Source of the DNA: Novosphingobium sp. Gsoil 351
Lineage (GTDB): Bacteria; Pseudomonadota; Alphaproteobacteria; Sphingomonadales; Sphingomonadaceae
Direction: 5' to 3'
DNA: 64,000 nt
Assembly: GCF_009707465.1 (NCBI RefSeq)
Contig: NZ_CP046120.1
Location: forward strand, 3,439,501-3,503,500
Part shown: piece by piece, positions 54,914 through 63,882 of the stretch
Layout of the letters: each line of letters begins with the position of its first letter
How positions within the stretch are numbered: the first letter of the stretch is position 1
Notes under the pieces: generated by a model
What the model saw: the letters and a program-made list of their open reading frames with translations, nothing else
Database searches by the model: none
Told to the model about the DNA's origin: nothing
Made by a program: the position numbers and the translations under genes

Positions 54914-57008
54914 ATGCTGCGCCAGTACGAACTCGTGGAACGGGTGAAAGCCTACGATCCGGACGCCGACGAGGCGATGCTCAACCGCGCCTACGTCTAT
55001 ACCGTCCAGAAACACGGCACCCAAAAAGCGTGCCAGTGGCGATCCCTATTTTAGCCACCCAGTAGAAGTCGCGGGGCTGATGACCGAGCTCAAGCTCGAT
55101 CAGGAGACCATAATCACCGCGCTGCTTCACGATACGGTGGAGGATACGCTCGCCACGATCGAGGAGGTCGAGAAGCTATTCGGCCCCGAGGTCGCGCGGC
55201 TCGTGGATGGCGTCACCAAGCTTTCGAAGATCGAGACCTTGAGCGACAACGAACGGGCTGCGGAAAACCTGCGCAAGTTCCTGCTGGCGATGAGCGAAGA
55301 CTTGCGCGTCCTACTGGTCAAGCTTGCCGACCGGCTGCACAACATGCGCACGCTGCACTTCATTAAGAGCGCCGAAAAGCGTCTGCGGATCGCGCGCGAG
55401 ACGATGGACATCTACGCCCCGCTCGCCGAGCGGGTGGGGATGTACGAGTGGATGCGCGAAATGCAACTGCTCGCGTTCGAGCAGGTCGAGCCCGAGGGCT
55501 ATGCCACGATAACCGGCCGCCTCGCTCAGATTCGCAGCCAGGAGGGGGGGCAGGTCGGCGCGATCGCGCTGGAGCTCAAGCAAGCTCTGGCCGAGGCGGG
55601 CCTCAAGGTCGAAGTCTCAGGCCGCGAGAAGCACCCGTTCTCGATCTGGAAGAAGATGGCCGAGCGCCACGTCAGCTTCGAGCAAATCACCGACATCATG
55701 GCGTTCCGCGTCATCACCGCCGATCCAGGCGATTGCTACCAGGCGCTCGGGGTGATCCATCAGACCTGGCAGATGATCCCAGGGCGGTTCAAGGACTATA
55801 TCTCGACCCCCAAGATCAACGGCTACCGAGGCCTGCATACCAGCCTGATCTACAAGGCGGCGATGCGCGTGGAGGTTCAGATCAAGACCGCCGACATGCA
55901 CCGCACCAATGAGTTCGGCCTCGCCGCGCACTGGGCCTACAAGCAGAACGGGACACGCCCGGATGGCGAAGTCGGCTGGCTGCGCGACCTGATCGAAATC
56001 CTCGACACTGCGCACGATGCCGACGAACTGCTCGAGCACACAAAACTGGCGATCTACCAGGACCGCATCTTCGCGTTCACCCCCAAGGGCGCGTTGCACC
56101 AGTTGCCGAAGGGAGCGACCCCGATCGACTTCGCCTATGCGGTTCACACCGATCTGGGCAGCGCTGCGGTCGGGGCGAAGATCAACGGCCGCCACGTGCC
56201 GTTGCGCACCCAGCTTCACAACGGCGATGTGGTCGACATCATCAAGAGCCGCAATTCGGAGCCGCAATTGTCGTGGCTGGGCTTCGTGGTCACCGGCAAG
56301 GCCCGTGCCGCGATCCGCCGTGCGGTGCGTCAGAAAGAACGCCAGGAAGTCGCCGCAATCGGCGCCAAGCTCTATGAGGAGATCGTCGAGCGGTTGCCGA
56401 CCAAGATCGGCAAGAAGGGGCTGAAGGAGGCGCTCAAGCGACTCGACCTCAAAAACGAAGAGGAGCTGATGCACGCCATCGGCGCGGCCAAGCTCAACGA
56501 CCGCCAGGTGATGGAGGCGCTGCTGCCGGGCAGCGCGTCCGATTTGCCCGAAGCGGACTTGTGGCCGCAGCAGCAGCGCGCGATCGCGATCCGCGGGCTG
56601 ACCCCCGGCATGGCGTTCAGCCTGGCCGATTGCTGCCATCCCGTGCCCGGCGACCGCATCGTCGGGCTGAGGCGGCCGGGCGAAGGGGTGGAAGTTCACG
56701 CCATCGACTGCCTGAGCCTCGCCAACGGGATCGATGCCGACTGGATCGACCTGCAGTGGGACGCACGCACCGACGGGGCGACCGGGCGGATCAGGGCTGT
56801 GCTGTACAACCGCCCGGGGACGCTGGCCGAGATGGCCGGGGTGTTCGCCAGCAGCAAGGCCAACGTGGTGAACCTGGAGATGACCCAGCGCGACGATCCG
56901 TTCCACACCTACGAGGTGGATTTGGAGGTCCGCGATCTGGCGCACCTGACGCGGATCGTCTCGGCCTTGCGCGCCAACGATGCGGTGGCGCAGGCCGAGC
57001 GGATTTAG
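54914..57008 (+). CDS. rsh: Bifunctional (p)ppGpp synthetase/hydrolase, frameshifted in this sequence
   Basis: Rsh sets the alarmone level for the stringent response. After ATG 54914 the first 37 codons (LRQYELVERVKAYDPDADEA) run off frame at the five-A run 55023-55027; dropping one A gives TQKRASGDPYFSHPVEVAGL and a protein of about 698 residues. The hydrolase motif HDTVED, the synthetase GYRGLHTSLI with RFKD upstream (the SpoT-type, bifunctional form), the TGS domain (IFAFTPKGALHQLPKGATPI) and a C-terminal ACT domain are all present. Likely the only Rsh of the cell. An assembly error is likely. Confidence 0.92.
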
Positions 57009-57031
57009 CGAACAAGTGAACCGGCTTTCCT

Positions 57032-58012
57032 TCATTTCGCTCGCCGGACCGGCACCGGAATGTTGCAGATGTCGGCCCCGCCCGCAGGCTTGATGAAGAA
57101 CGGGTCGCGGCGGTTGGCGCGGGCGTCGGCGTAGCGGGCGAAGGTCTCGCTTTCGGTCGCGAGGTATTCGTAGGCGGGCAGGGCGGCGACTTCGGTGCCG
57201 AGGCGGATCGAGAGGATTTTGGTCCGCTCCCCGGGCGTCTCGTAGAACCCCAGCGCGCCGGTCCCGCGCGGCAAGCTGGAGAGGTGCTCGATCCCCTCGA
57301 TCACTCTCCCGACCAGCGCGATGTTGCGGTCGAGATGGCGCGGGGCGTGGCCGATCACGGTGTAGAGCTCGGCGCCCGAGCCGGTGTCGGGCGAGAGGTT
57401 CCGCCCGACGCCGACCATACCGTAGCAGTGGACGGGCCATACCTCGCCCGCGCTGTTTCGGCCGGTGGGCCACCCGCTTTCAAAATGCACGAATCCATAT
57501 CCGGCGTAGGGGTCGGGAAGCACTCGCACATCGAAAGGTTGCGCAAGGCGTGGCAGAGCCATGTCGGACATGTCGTTGGCAAAGTGTATGTATTCGCTCG
57601 CCGGGACGACTGCCAAACCCACCGGCAACGCCTTCGCCTTCGCTTTGTCCTCGCCATCGGCATCTCCCCACTGGGCGACGTAGTTGTCCTGCACCCGGTT
57701 GATGCTCAGCCCGTCCCACCAGTGCGCGGCGGCGAGTTTGCGGATGTTGCCGATCCAGCCTTGGGAGAACGGCGGCGACATCAGTTGGATTACCACGCGG
57801 CGGGGCTTGCCCTTCACGTCCGGGGCGAGGTCCATCACCAGCAGGTCCGACGCCGGGATTGCCATCCAATCCGCCTTGGGCGCAGCGGCGACGATTTCGC
57901 TTGGGGCGGGGGCGGGATCGGCGGCGAGTGCGGGGGCGGCGAGGGCGAGGAGGGCGGCGAGGGCGAGGACGGCGAGGAGGGCGAGGAGGGCGAGGGGGAG
58001 TGTTCGGATCAT
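57032..58012 (-). CDS. Exported cyclophilin-type peptidyl-prolyl isomerase
   Basis: A 326-residue periplasmic protein. The signal peptide (residues 1-31) is nearly all Leu and Ala and is encoded by a 9-base tandem repeat. The rest resembles cyclophilins: RVVIQLMSPPFSQGWIGNIR, WWDGLSINRVQDNYVAQWGD (the usual FHRVI.gFMIQGGD region), FVHFESGWPTG, VWPVHCYGMVGVGR and LDRNIALVGRVIEGIEHLSS. The catalytic Arg is in NRVQDN. The insertions around residues 115-200 are longer than in minimal cyclophilins. ATG 58012. Confidence 0.84.
   Translation of the reverse strand: MIRTLPLALLALLAVLALAALLALAAPALAADPAPAPSEIVAAAPKADWMAIPASDLLVMDLAPDVKGKPRRVVIQLMSPPFSQGWIGNIRKLAAAHWWDGLSINRVQDNYVAQWGDADGEDKAKAKALPVGLAVVPASEYIHFANDMSDMALPRLAQPFDVRVLPDPYAGYGFVHFESGWPTGRNSAGEVWPVHCYGMVGVGRNLSPDTGSGAELYTVIGHAPRHLDRNIALVGRVIEGIEHLSSLPRGTGALGFYETPGERTKILSIRLGTEVAALPAYEYLATESETFARYADARANRRDPFFIKPAGGADICNIPVPVRRAK
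57962..57997. repeat. 9-base tandem repeat inside the signal peptide codons
   Basis: Four tandem units of ggcgaggRN (57962-57970, 57971-57979, 57980-57988, 57989-57997) differ at only two positions. On the coding (minus) strand each unit encodes a Leu/Ala triplet of the PPIase signal peptide. The run is G-rich and lacks T on the plus strand. Confidence 0.7.
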
Positions 58013-58060
58013 TCGGACAACCTGCCACCCTCGCTTTCGAACGCAAATTGAATAACCAAA

Positions 58061-58120
58061 CCCCGCTCGTGTCGACCTTGGCCCTGCGTGTCTCAACCTC
58101 GCTGGAAATGAGCGGGCGCG
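58061..58120. repeat. Degenerate extragenic palindromic repeat
   Basis: Arms CCCGCTC (58062-58068) and GAGCGGG (58110-58116) enclose gtgtcgacc and gtgtctcaacctcgct, related to the family core found at 1831, 18125 and 60430. It lies between two minus-strand genes. Confidence 0.55.
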
Positions 58121-58137
58121 GGGCGCGGACCGAGATC

Positions 58138-58539
58138 CTAAGTTTGCTCTTCCAGCGCCTCCATGTCCGCATCGCTCAGCCCGAAGTGGTGGCCCACCTC
58201 GTGGATCAGCACGTGCGCCACCAGCTGCTCTAGCGTCTCATCCCCACGCGAAATCCATTCGTCGAGGATCGGCTCGCGGAACAGGCGGATGCGGTCGGGT
58301 AGCGTGCCCGAAACGCCGCCTTCCTTTTGGCCCAACGGCAGTCCCTCGTACACGCCCGTCAGCTCGAACGCGTCCTCGATGCCCAGTTCGGCCAGCGTCT
58401 TGTCATCGGCGAAGTCTTCGACCCGCAGGAGGATTTCCCGCAACTGCGACGAAAAAGGCTCTGGGAGCCGCGCCATAACGGCGCGGGCCAGAGCCTCTAT
58501 CTCGTCGAGCGTGGGAGCGGTTCCGAAGCTGCGGCTCAT
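58138..58539 (-). CDS. Small metallopeptidase family protein (DUF1025/zincin-like)
   Basis: The 133-residue protein has the zinc motif HEVGHHFGLSDADMEALE near the C-terminus (about residues 113-130), with an N-terminal helical part beginning PTLDEIEALARAVMARLP and the typical central FELTGVYEGLPLGQ and PDRIRLFREPILDEW. Cytosolic, no signal peptide. Members are called metallopeptidase family m24-like or MPN-like zincins; activity has seldom been tested. ATG 58539. Confidence 0.88.
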   Translation of the reverse strand: MSRSFGTAPTLDEIEALARAVMARLPEPFSSQLREILLRVEDFADDKTLAELGIEDAFELTGVYEGLPLGQKEGGVSGTLPDRIRLFREPILDEWISRGDETLEQLVAHVLIHEVGHHFGLSDADMEALEEQT

Positions 58540-58575
58540 CGCCGCTTCATCGGGCCGCGTCGCCGACGCGTCAAA

Positions 58576-58848
58576 TCAACGGCGGCGATAAGTGCGGCGA
58601 TAGCGGCACTTGCGCAGGTTCTTCTTCGAGATCTCATGCCCGGCAAGCCCGCCCGCGGCGGCGCCGACGATGGGGCCGGTGCTCCCGTGGGTCAGGATGC
58701 CGCCCAGCAGCGCGCCGCCGCCGGCGCCGAGCAGCGTCCCGGTGGTCTTGCTCACGTAGCGGCCGCAGCGCGCTTCGGCGGGGGTTGCGATGGCGAAGCT
58801 CGCACCGGCGAGCGCCAGTGCAGCCAAGGCTGTCGATTTGCGAAACAT
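58576..58848 (-). CDS. Glycine-zipper 2TM domain protein
   Basis: A 90-residue exported protein: signal peptide (residues 1-26, cut at AEA), a Cys, then TGTLLGAGGGALLGGILTHG and GPIVGAAAGGLAGHEISKK, the two glycine-zipper helices of Rick-17kDa/OmpA-anchor-like proteins, and a strongly basic tail (RKCRYRRTYRRR). Probably outer-membrane or envelope associated. ATG 58848. Confidence 0.85.
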   Translation of the reverse strand: MFRKSTALAALALAGASFAIATPAEARCGRYVSKTTGTLLGAGGGALLGGILTHGSTGPIVGAAAGGLAGHEISKKNLRKCRYRRTYRRR

Positions 58849-58919
58849 GGTCTATCCTTTGATGTATTGGCGATGTCGGCTCGGTAACGGTCGGTATTGC
58901 GTTCGGGTTCCCGATCTCC

Positions 58920-60155
58920 TCAGGCTGCGCGCTCGAACACCGCGGCGAGCCCCTGGCCGCCGCCGACGCACATCGTCTCCAGGCCATAGCGCCCGCTGCG
59001 GCGGTGGAGTTCGCGGGTCAGGTTGGCGAGGATGCGCCCGCCGGTGGCGCCGATCGGATGGCCCAGGCTGATCCCGGAGCCATTGACGTTGAGGATTTCG
59101 TGGCGGCTGTCGTCGTTGCTCCAGCCCCAGCCCTTGAGCACCGCCAGCACCTGAGGGGCGAACGCCTCGTTGAGTTCGACCAGGTCGATGTCGTCCCAGC
59201 CCAGCCCCGTACGCGCGAACAGGCGTTCGGTGGCGGGGACCGGGCCGATACCCATGCGGCTGGGATCGCAGCCCGCGGCGGCGGAGGCGACGTACCAGGC
59301 GTCGGGGGTCAGGCCGAGCTCCTCGAGCTTGTCCTCGGCCACCACCAGGCAGGCGGCGGCGGCGTCGTTCTGCTGGCTGGCGTTGCCTGCAGTGACCACG
59401 CCGCCTTCCAGAGGACGCAGCTTGGCGAGCGATTCGGCGGTCGCATCGGCGCGATAGCCTTCGTCGTGGGCGAAGATCACCGGATCGCCCTTCTTCTGCT
59501 TGACGCTGACCGGGACCAGTTCGTCGTCGAACAGGTGCTGGTTCCACGCGGCGGCGGCGCGCTGGTGGCTGCGCGCGGCATAGGCGTCGCAGGCCTCGCG
59601 GCTGATGCCATAGTCCTTGGCGAGGTTCTCGGCGGTCTCGATCATTCCGCTGATCACCCCGAAGCGCTCGACCGGCTGGCTCATCAGACGGCCGCGGGTG
59701 AGGCGGTCGTGCAGGGTGACGTTGCCCGCGCGAACACCGTTGCGCAGGTCGGTGGTGTAATGCTCGACGTTGGACATGCTCTCGCAGCCGCCCGCGACGA
59801 CCACGTCGGAAGCGCCCGTCTGAACCATCATGGCGGCGTTGATCACCGCCTGCAGGCCCGATCCGCAACGTCGGTCGAGCTGATAGCCCGGCACTTCCAA
59901 GGGCAGCCCCGCGGCCAGCCATGACCAGTGGCCGATCGCCGGGGCCTCGGCGTTGCCATAACCCTGCGCGAAAATCACGTCGTCGACCCGCGCCGGATCG
60001 ATCTGCGTGCGTTCGATCAATGCCTTGAGGACCACCGCACCCAGGTCGCCGGGGGTCATCGACGACAATGCGCCCCCGAACTTGCCCACCGCGGTGCGGA
60101 TCGGGCTGACGATGGCGGCGCGGCGAAGGCCGTTTTGGCGGGACGTTTCAGGCAT
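58920..60155 (-). CDS. Acetyl-CoA acyltransferase (thiolase)
   Basis: A 411-residue thiolase that cleaves or forms 3-oxoacyl-CoA. The acyl-accepting Cys is in RRCGSGLQAVINAAM, the active-site His in ISLGHPIGATGGRILANL, and the second Cys in MCVGGGQGLAAVFE. It is the last gene of the acyl-CoA cluster on the minus strand, separated from the CoA-transferase gene by about 300 bases that contain a repeat. With those neighbours a catabolic role (beta-oxidation) is more likely than biosynthesis. ATG 60155. Confidence 0.92.
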   Translation of the reverse strand: MPETSRQNGLRRAAIVSPIRTAVGKFGGALSSMTPGDLGAVVLKALIERTQIDPARVDDVIFAQGYGNAEAPAIGHWSWLAAGLPLEVPGYQLDRRCGSGLQAVINAAMMVQTGASDVVVAGGCESMSNVEHYTTDLRNGVRAGNVTLHDRLTRGRLMSQPVERFGVISGMIETAENLAKDYGISREACDAYAARSHQRAAAAWNQHLFDDELVPVSVKQKKGDPVIFAHDEGYRADATAESLAKLRPLEGGVVTAGNASQQNDAAAACLVVAEDKLEELGLTPDAWYVASAAAGCDPSRMGIGPVPATERLFARTGLGWDDIDLVELNEAFAPQVLAVLKGWGWSNDDSRHEILNVNGSGISLGHPIGATGGRILANLTRELHRRSGRYGLETMCVGGGQGLAAVFERAA

Positions 60156-60453
60156 CGGTTCGTCTCTCGTATGGGGCGCTTGGACCGGATGTTACACAGT
60201 CCTAGGGAAGAAAAATTCCGTGGGTGCGAACGTGGGGCGAGGTGCTGCAAATCGGGGCGGAAAAGGCGGTGTGCATGGGCCAACCATGGCATGAAGCCGA
60301 CGATGTAGGACAGCCTCGATCGGATCGCTGCCCCCCTCCACGAACGATCGCCGCTTCGAACAACAGGTATTGATCCGTTCTGCCATTCTCCATGCCCCGC
60401 TCATCCCGAGCGAAGTCGGGGGGATGAGGGACTCGACACGAGCGAAGGGTGAG
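60156..60453. other. Spacer with a palindromic repeat inside the acyl-CoA operon
   Basis: No gene is supported in these 298 bases. The right part holds the extragenic repeat (60397-60450), which nearly abuts the CoA-transferase stop at 60454. The left part may carry a promoter for the thiolase gene, but no clear hexamers stand out. Confidence 0.5.
60397..60450. repeat. Extragenic palindromic repeat
   Basis: Arms CTCATCCC (60400-60407) and GGGATGAG (60421-60428) enclose gagcgaagtcgg, followed by actcgacacgagcg (60431-60444), the core shared with the copies at 1770 and 18125. Confidence 0.75.
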
Positions 60454-61668
60454 TCAGGCTTCATTGGTGGTTGCGACCAGTCCGGTATCGACCAGCCGGG
60501 CGATCTCGCTGGCAGAATAGCCAAGCACTTCGCCCAGCACCGCTTCGCTATCCGCCCCGATCTGCGGCGCCGGAGCCGGCGCCAACCGCGCCTCGCCCGC
60601 TAGCGTGGCCAATGCGCCGGCAGCCGGATATGCGAAGCCGGAAGGATTATCGGTGCTCATCGCGAACAGCGGATTCTCCGTGACCAGGCGCGGATCGGCA
60701 ACCGCCTCGACCATCGTCTGATAGCCGCTGTGGACCACTCCGTTGGCATCGAAGGCGGCGGCCAGATCGGCGTGATCGCGCGCCGCGAACGCCGCCTCGA
60801 TCAGGGCATAGATCGCGTCGCGGTTGCTGAAGCGCACCCCGTCGTCGCCGGCAAAGCTCACCCCGCGCTCTCGCTCGATCGAGGCCAGGCCCTCGGTGAT
60901 ATCGAGCGCGCGGACCAGGCCCTGCCACTGGCGCTCGTTGATCGCGACGATCATGGTGCGCTGGCCGTCGCGGGTGACGAAATCGCGGCCGATCGTGCCG
61001 AACACGCCGTTGCCCAGTCGCACCCGGTCCTGCCCGGTGTGCAGCACTTCGGCGATGCGGCCGAGGTTGGCGGCGCTGCCCATCGCGATGTCGGTCAGCG
61101 GCAGGCGCACCTCGCCGCCCTGGCCGGTGGCGTCGCGGCGGCGTAGCGCGGCGAGCAGCGCGAACGCGCCATAGGCCCCCGTCAGCAGGTCCCACGCCGG
61201 TAAGACGTGGTTGACCGGGCGCTCGTCCTCGAGCGGGCCGGTCAGCGAGGGATAGCCGACCGCGGCGTTGGCGGTGTAGTCGAGCGCGATCGAGCCATCG
61301 GGCCAGCCCATCACGCGCACGGTGATCAGCCCAGGACAGTCCGCGGCGAGCGTCTCATGCGAGAGAAAGCCTCCCGCGGGCAGATTGGTTACGAGCACGC
61401 CCACCTTGCGGATCAGATCGACCAGCACCGCGCGGCCCGCTTTCGAGGAAAGGTCGAGCGCGACCGACTTCTTCGCGCGATTGAGGTTCTCCCACGCCAG
61501 CGAGTGGTTGTCCTCGGTAACCGGCCAGCGGCGGAAATCCTGCCCTCCGCCGATCTGATCGACCTTGATCACCTCGGCGCCCATCTGCGCAAGGTACAGC
61601 CCGATCGTCGGCGACGCGACGAAGCTGGAGACCTCGACGACGGTCAGCCCGGAGAGAAGATCGTACAT
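60454..61668 (-). CDS. CaiB/BaiF family (type III) CoA-transferase
   Basis: The enzyme swaps CoA between acyl donors, activating a carboxylic acid for degradation. The 404-residue protein opens LTVVEVSSFVASPTIGLYLA and has QMGAEVIKVDQIGGGQDFRR, NRAKKSVALDLSSKAGRAVL and the region of the catalytic Asp in PAWDLLTGAYGAFALLAALR. ATG 61668 directly follows the acyl-CoA dehydrogenase stop, so the two are coupled. The acid substrate is unknown. Confidence 0.92.
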   Translation of the reverse strand: MYDLLSGLTVVEVSSFVASPTIGLYLAQMGAEVIKVDQIGGGQDFRRWPVTEDNHSLAWENLNRAKKSVALDLSSKAGRAVLVDLIRKVGVLVTNLPAGGFLSHETLAADCPGLITVRVMGWPDGSIALDYTANAAVGYPSLTGPLEDERPVNHVLPAWDLLTGAYGAFALLAALRRRDATGQGGEVRLPLTDIAMGSAANLGRIAEVLHTGQDRVRLGNGVFGTIGRDFVTRDGQRTMIVAINERQWQGLVRALDITEGLASIERERGVSFAGDDGVRFSNRDAIYALIEAAFAARDHADLAAAFDANGVVHSGYQTMVEAVADPRLVTENPLFAMSTDNPSGFAYPAAGALATLAGEARLAPAPAPQIGADSEAVLGEVLGYSASEIARLVDTGLVATTNEA

Positions 61669-62823
61669 TCAGGCGGCCGCCGCCCATTCGCGCAGCATGT
61701 GCTTGGCGATCTGGAGTTGGAGGATCTGGGTAGTGCCTTCGTAGATCCGGTAGATCCGCGCATCGCGGAAGAAGCGTTCGGCGTCGTACTCGGCCAGGTA
61801 TCCCGCGCCGCCGTAGATCTGCACGACGCGATCGACCACGCGTCCGCACATCTCGCTGGCGAAGACCTTGAAGGCGGCGGCCTTGCGCAGCACGTTCTCG
61901 CCCGCGTCGGCACGCGCGGTGACGTCGGCCATCATGCATTCGGCGGCGTAGATTTCGATCTCGCTGTCGGCGAGCATCGCCTGGATCAACTGGAAGTTGG
62001 CGATCGGCTCGCCGAACGCCTTGCGCTCGTTGGCATAGCGTAGCGCGGAATCGAGCGCGCGGCGGGCGTATCCCGTCGCCGCCGCGCCGACCGAGATGCG
62101 CCCGTTGTCGAGGCTGCGCATGGCGGTGACAAAGCCCTTGCCTTCCTCGTCGCCGAGCAGGGCGTCGGCAGGCAGGCGCACGTCTTCCATCACGATATCG
62201 GCGATGTGGCTGCCCGATTGGCCCATCTTCTTGTCAGACTTGCCGGCGGCGATGCCCGGAGTGTCCATCGGCACCAGGAACGCCGAGACGTGGGCGTTCT
62301 TGGGCAGCGCTTCCCTACTGGTCCGCGCCATGATGAGCCCCACTTGCGCAAACGGGGCGTTGGTGATGTAGCGCTTGGTGCCGTTCAGAACCCAGCCGTT
62401 GCCCGAACGGACCGCGGTGGTCTGCATCGCGGCGGAATCCGATCCCGATCCCGGTTCGGTCAGGCCGAAACACGCGATCTCGCCAGCGGCGAGCCGCGGC
62501 AGCCATTCGGCACGCTGCGCGTCGGTCCCGCCGTTCTTGAGCGCCGAGGCGACCATCCCGATGTTGATCGACAGGATCGAGCGGAACGCGGGCGCGGCGT
62601 AGCCCAGCGTCTGGATCGTCCGGGCGTATTGCGCGATGTTCATGCCCGATCCGCCGAACTCTTCGGGAATGGTCAGTCCGAACAGCCCCATGTCGCGCAT
62701 TTCGGCAAGGATTGCCTCGGGCACGCGATCGGTTTCGATAACCTCGCGCTCGGCGGGGACCAGCCGGTCGCGGACATAGCGCTGCAGCTGATCGATGAAC
62801 TGGTCGAAGATGTCGGCGTCCAT
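61669..62823 (-). CDS. Acyl-CoA dehydrogenase
   Basis: A FAD enzyme forming the trans-2 double bond in acyl-CoA. The 384-residue protein has MRDMGLFGLTIPEEFGGSGM, CFGLTEPGSGSDSAAMQT, GSHIADIVMEDVRLPADALL, QIYGGAGYLAEYDAERFFRD and the catalytic Glu in YRIYEGTTQILQ. ATG 62823. It lies between the SDR gene and the CoA-transferase; with the thiolase these give a near-complete beta-oxidation set lacking only an enoyl-CoA hydratase. Confidence 0.93.
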   Translation of the reverse strand: MDADIFDQFIDQLQRYVRDRLVPAEREVIETDRVPEAILAEMRDMGLFGLTIPEEFGGSGMNIAQYARTIQTLGYAAPAFRSILSINIGMVASALKNGGTDAQRAEWLPRLAAGEIACFGLTEPGSGSDSAAMQTTAVRSGNGWVLNGTKRYITNAPFAQVGLIMARTSREALPKNAHVSAFLVPMDTPGIAAGKSDKKMGQSGSHIADIVMEDVRLPADALLGDEEGKGFVTAMRSLDNGRISVGAAATGYARRALDSALRYANERKAFGEPIANFQLIQAMLADSEIEIYAAECMMADVTARADAGENVLRKAAAFKVFASEMCGRVVDRVVQIYGGAGYLAEYDAERFFRDARIYRIYEGTTQILQLQIAKHMLREWAAAA

Positions 62824-62837
62824 TCATTCCTCCGAAT

Positions 62838-62956
62838 GCTCTCTCCCCTTCAGGGGAGAGATACGCAGACTTGCGAGCTGGCTCGCCAGTCGAAGTGGAG
62901 AGGGGCGATTTGCGCACATTCCCCTCTCCCAACCCTCTCCCTTGAGGGGGAGGGCT
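62838..62956. repeat. Compound CTCTCCCC/GGGGAGAG-type intergenic repeat
   Basis: Perfect hairpins CTCTCCCC ttca GGGGAGAG (62841-62860) and GCGAGC tg GCTCGC (62873-62886), then CCCTCTCCC (62933-62941) pairing with GGGGGAGGG (62946-62954) with one mismatch. This is a different family from the CTCGACTTCG repeats. It fills the gap between the SDR and acyl-CoA dehydrogenase genes and could affect mRNA stability. Confidence 0.65.
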
Positions 62957-62961
62957 ATTGG

Positions 62962-63882
62962 CTAGATCGGATCGTAGGGGAAGACGTGCGCCGATACCTC
63001 GTCGCCGCGGGCCATGTCGGCGCGGAAGGCGGGGATCAGCTCGTCGGCGATGCTCTCTGGGGTCCAACCCTCCGCCTTGGTCATCGAGCGGACCGGGCGC
63101 GGCTTGGAGAACAGCACGATCTCGTTCTTGCGTACCGCGAAAATCTGGTTGGTCACGTCCCGCGCCGCGTCGCTGGCGAGATAGACGACCAGCGGCGCGA
63201 TCTTGTCGGCGCTCATCGTCTTGAGCCGATCGACCCGCGCCTGCGCCTCGGGGGTGTCGGCGGGGATCGAGGCGGTCATCCGGCTCCACGCGAACGGCGC
63301 AATGCAGTTGGAGCGGACCCCGGCGCGCGCCATGTCGAGCGCGATCGATTGCGAGAGGCCGACGACGCCCAGCTTGGCCGCGCTGTAGTTGGCCTGGCCG
63401 ATGTTGCCGATCAGCCCGCTGGTGCTGGTGAAGTGGATGAAGCTGCCCGACTGCTGCTCGCGAAAATAGGGCGTCGCCGCCTTGCTGACGTTGAAGCAGC
63501 CGTTGAGGTGGACGTCGATCACCGCCGCCCAGTCCTCGTGGCTCATCTTGTGCCAGATGCCGTCGCGCAGGATCCCGGCGTTGTTGACCACCGCGTCGAT
63601 CCGCCCGAAGCGCTGGACCGCGTCCTCGACGATGCTGGCCGCGCCCTTTGGATCGGTGACGCTGGCAAGGTTGGCGTGGGCCTTGCCGCCCGCCGCGACG
63701 ATATCGTCCGCGGTCTGCTGCGCCGGACCGGCATCGCCGCCCTCGCCGCCGCCGCCCACGCCGGGATCGTTGACCACAACCGCGGCGCCGTGCCTGGCCG
63801 CGAGCAACGCGATCTCGCGTCCTACCCCGCGCCCGCCGCCGGTTACCGCGACGACTTTGCCTGCGAGCATACCCATCCGCAT
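62962..63882 (-). CDS. SDR family oxidoreductase, 3-hydroxyacyl-CoA dehydrogenase-like
   Basis: A 306-residue short-chain dehydrogenase. The NAD(P) motif TGGGRGVGREIALLAARHG is at residues 14-32; NNAGILRDGIWHKM and the catalytic Ser in TSTSGLIGNIG, Tyr and Lys in YSAAKLG follow. The GGGRGVGRE start, a long substrate loop and a tail after residue 250 resemble the HSD17B4/(3R)-hydroxyacyl-CoA group, suiting its place in the acyl-CoA operon. ATG 63882 is first; MGMLAGK (63876) or MLAGK (63870) are possible. Confidence 0.9.
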   Translation of the reverse strand: MRMGMLAGKVVAVTGGGRGVGREIALLAARHGAAVVVNDPGVGGGGEGGDAGPAQQTADDIVAAGGKAHANLASVTDPKGAASIVEDAVQRFGRIDAVVNNAGILRDGIWHKMSHEDWAAVIDVHLNGCFNVSKAATPYFREQQSGSFIHFTSTSGLIGNIGQANYSAAKLGVVGLSQSIALDMARAGVRSNCIAPFAWSRMTASIPADTPEAQARVDRLKTMSADKIAPLVVYLASDAARDVTNQIFAVRKNEIVLFSKPRPVRSMTKAEGWTPESIADELIPAFRADMARGDEVSAHVFPYDPI

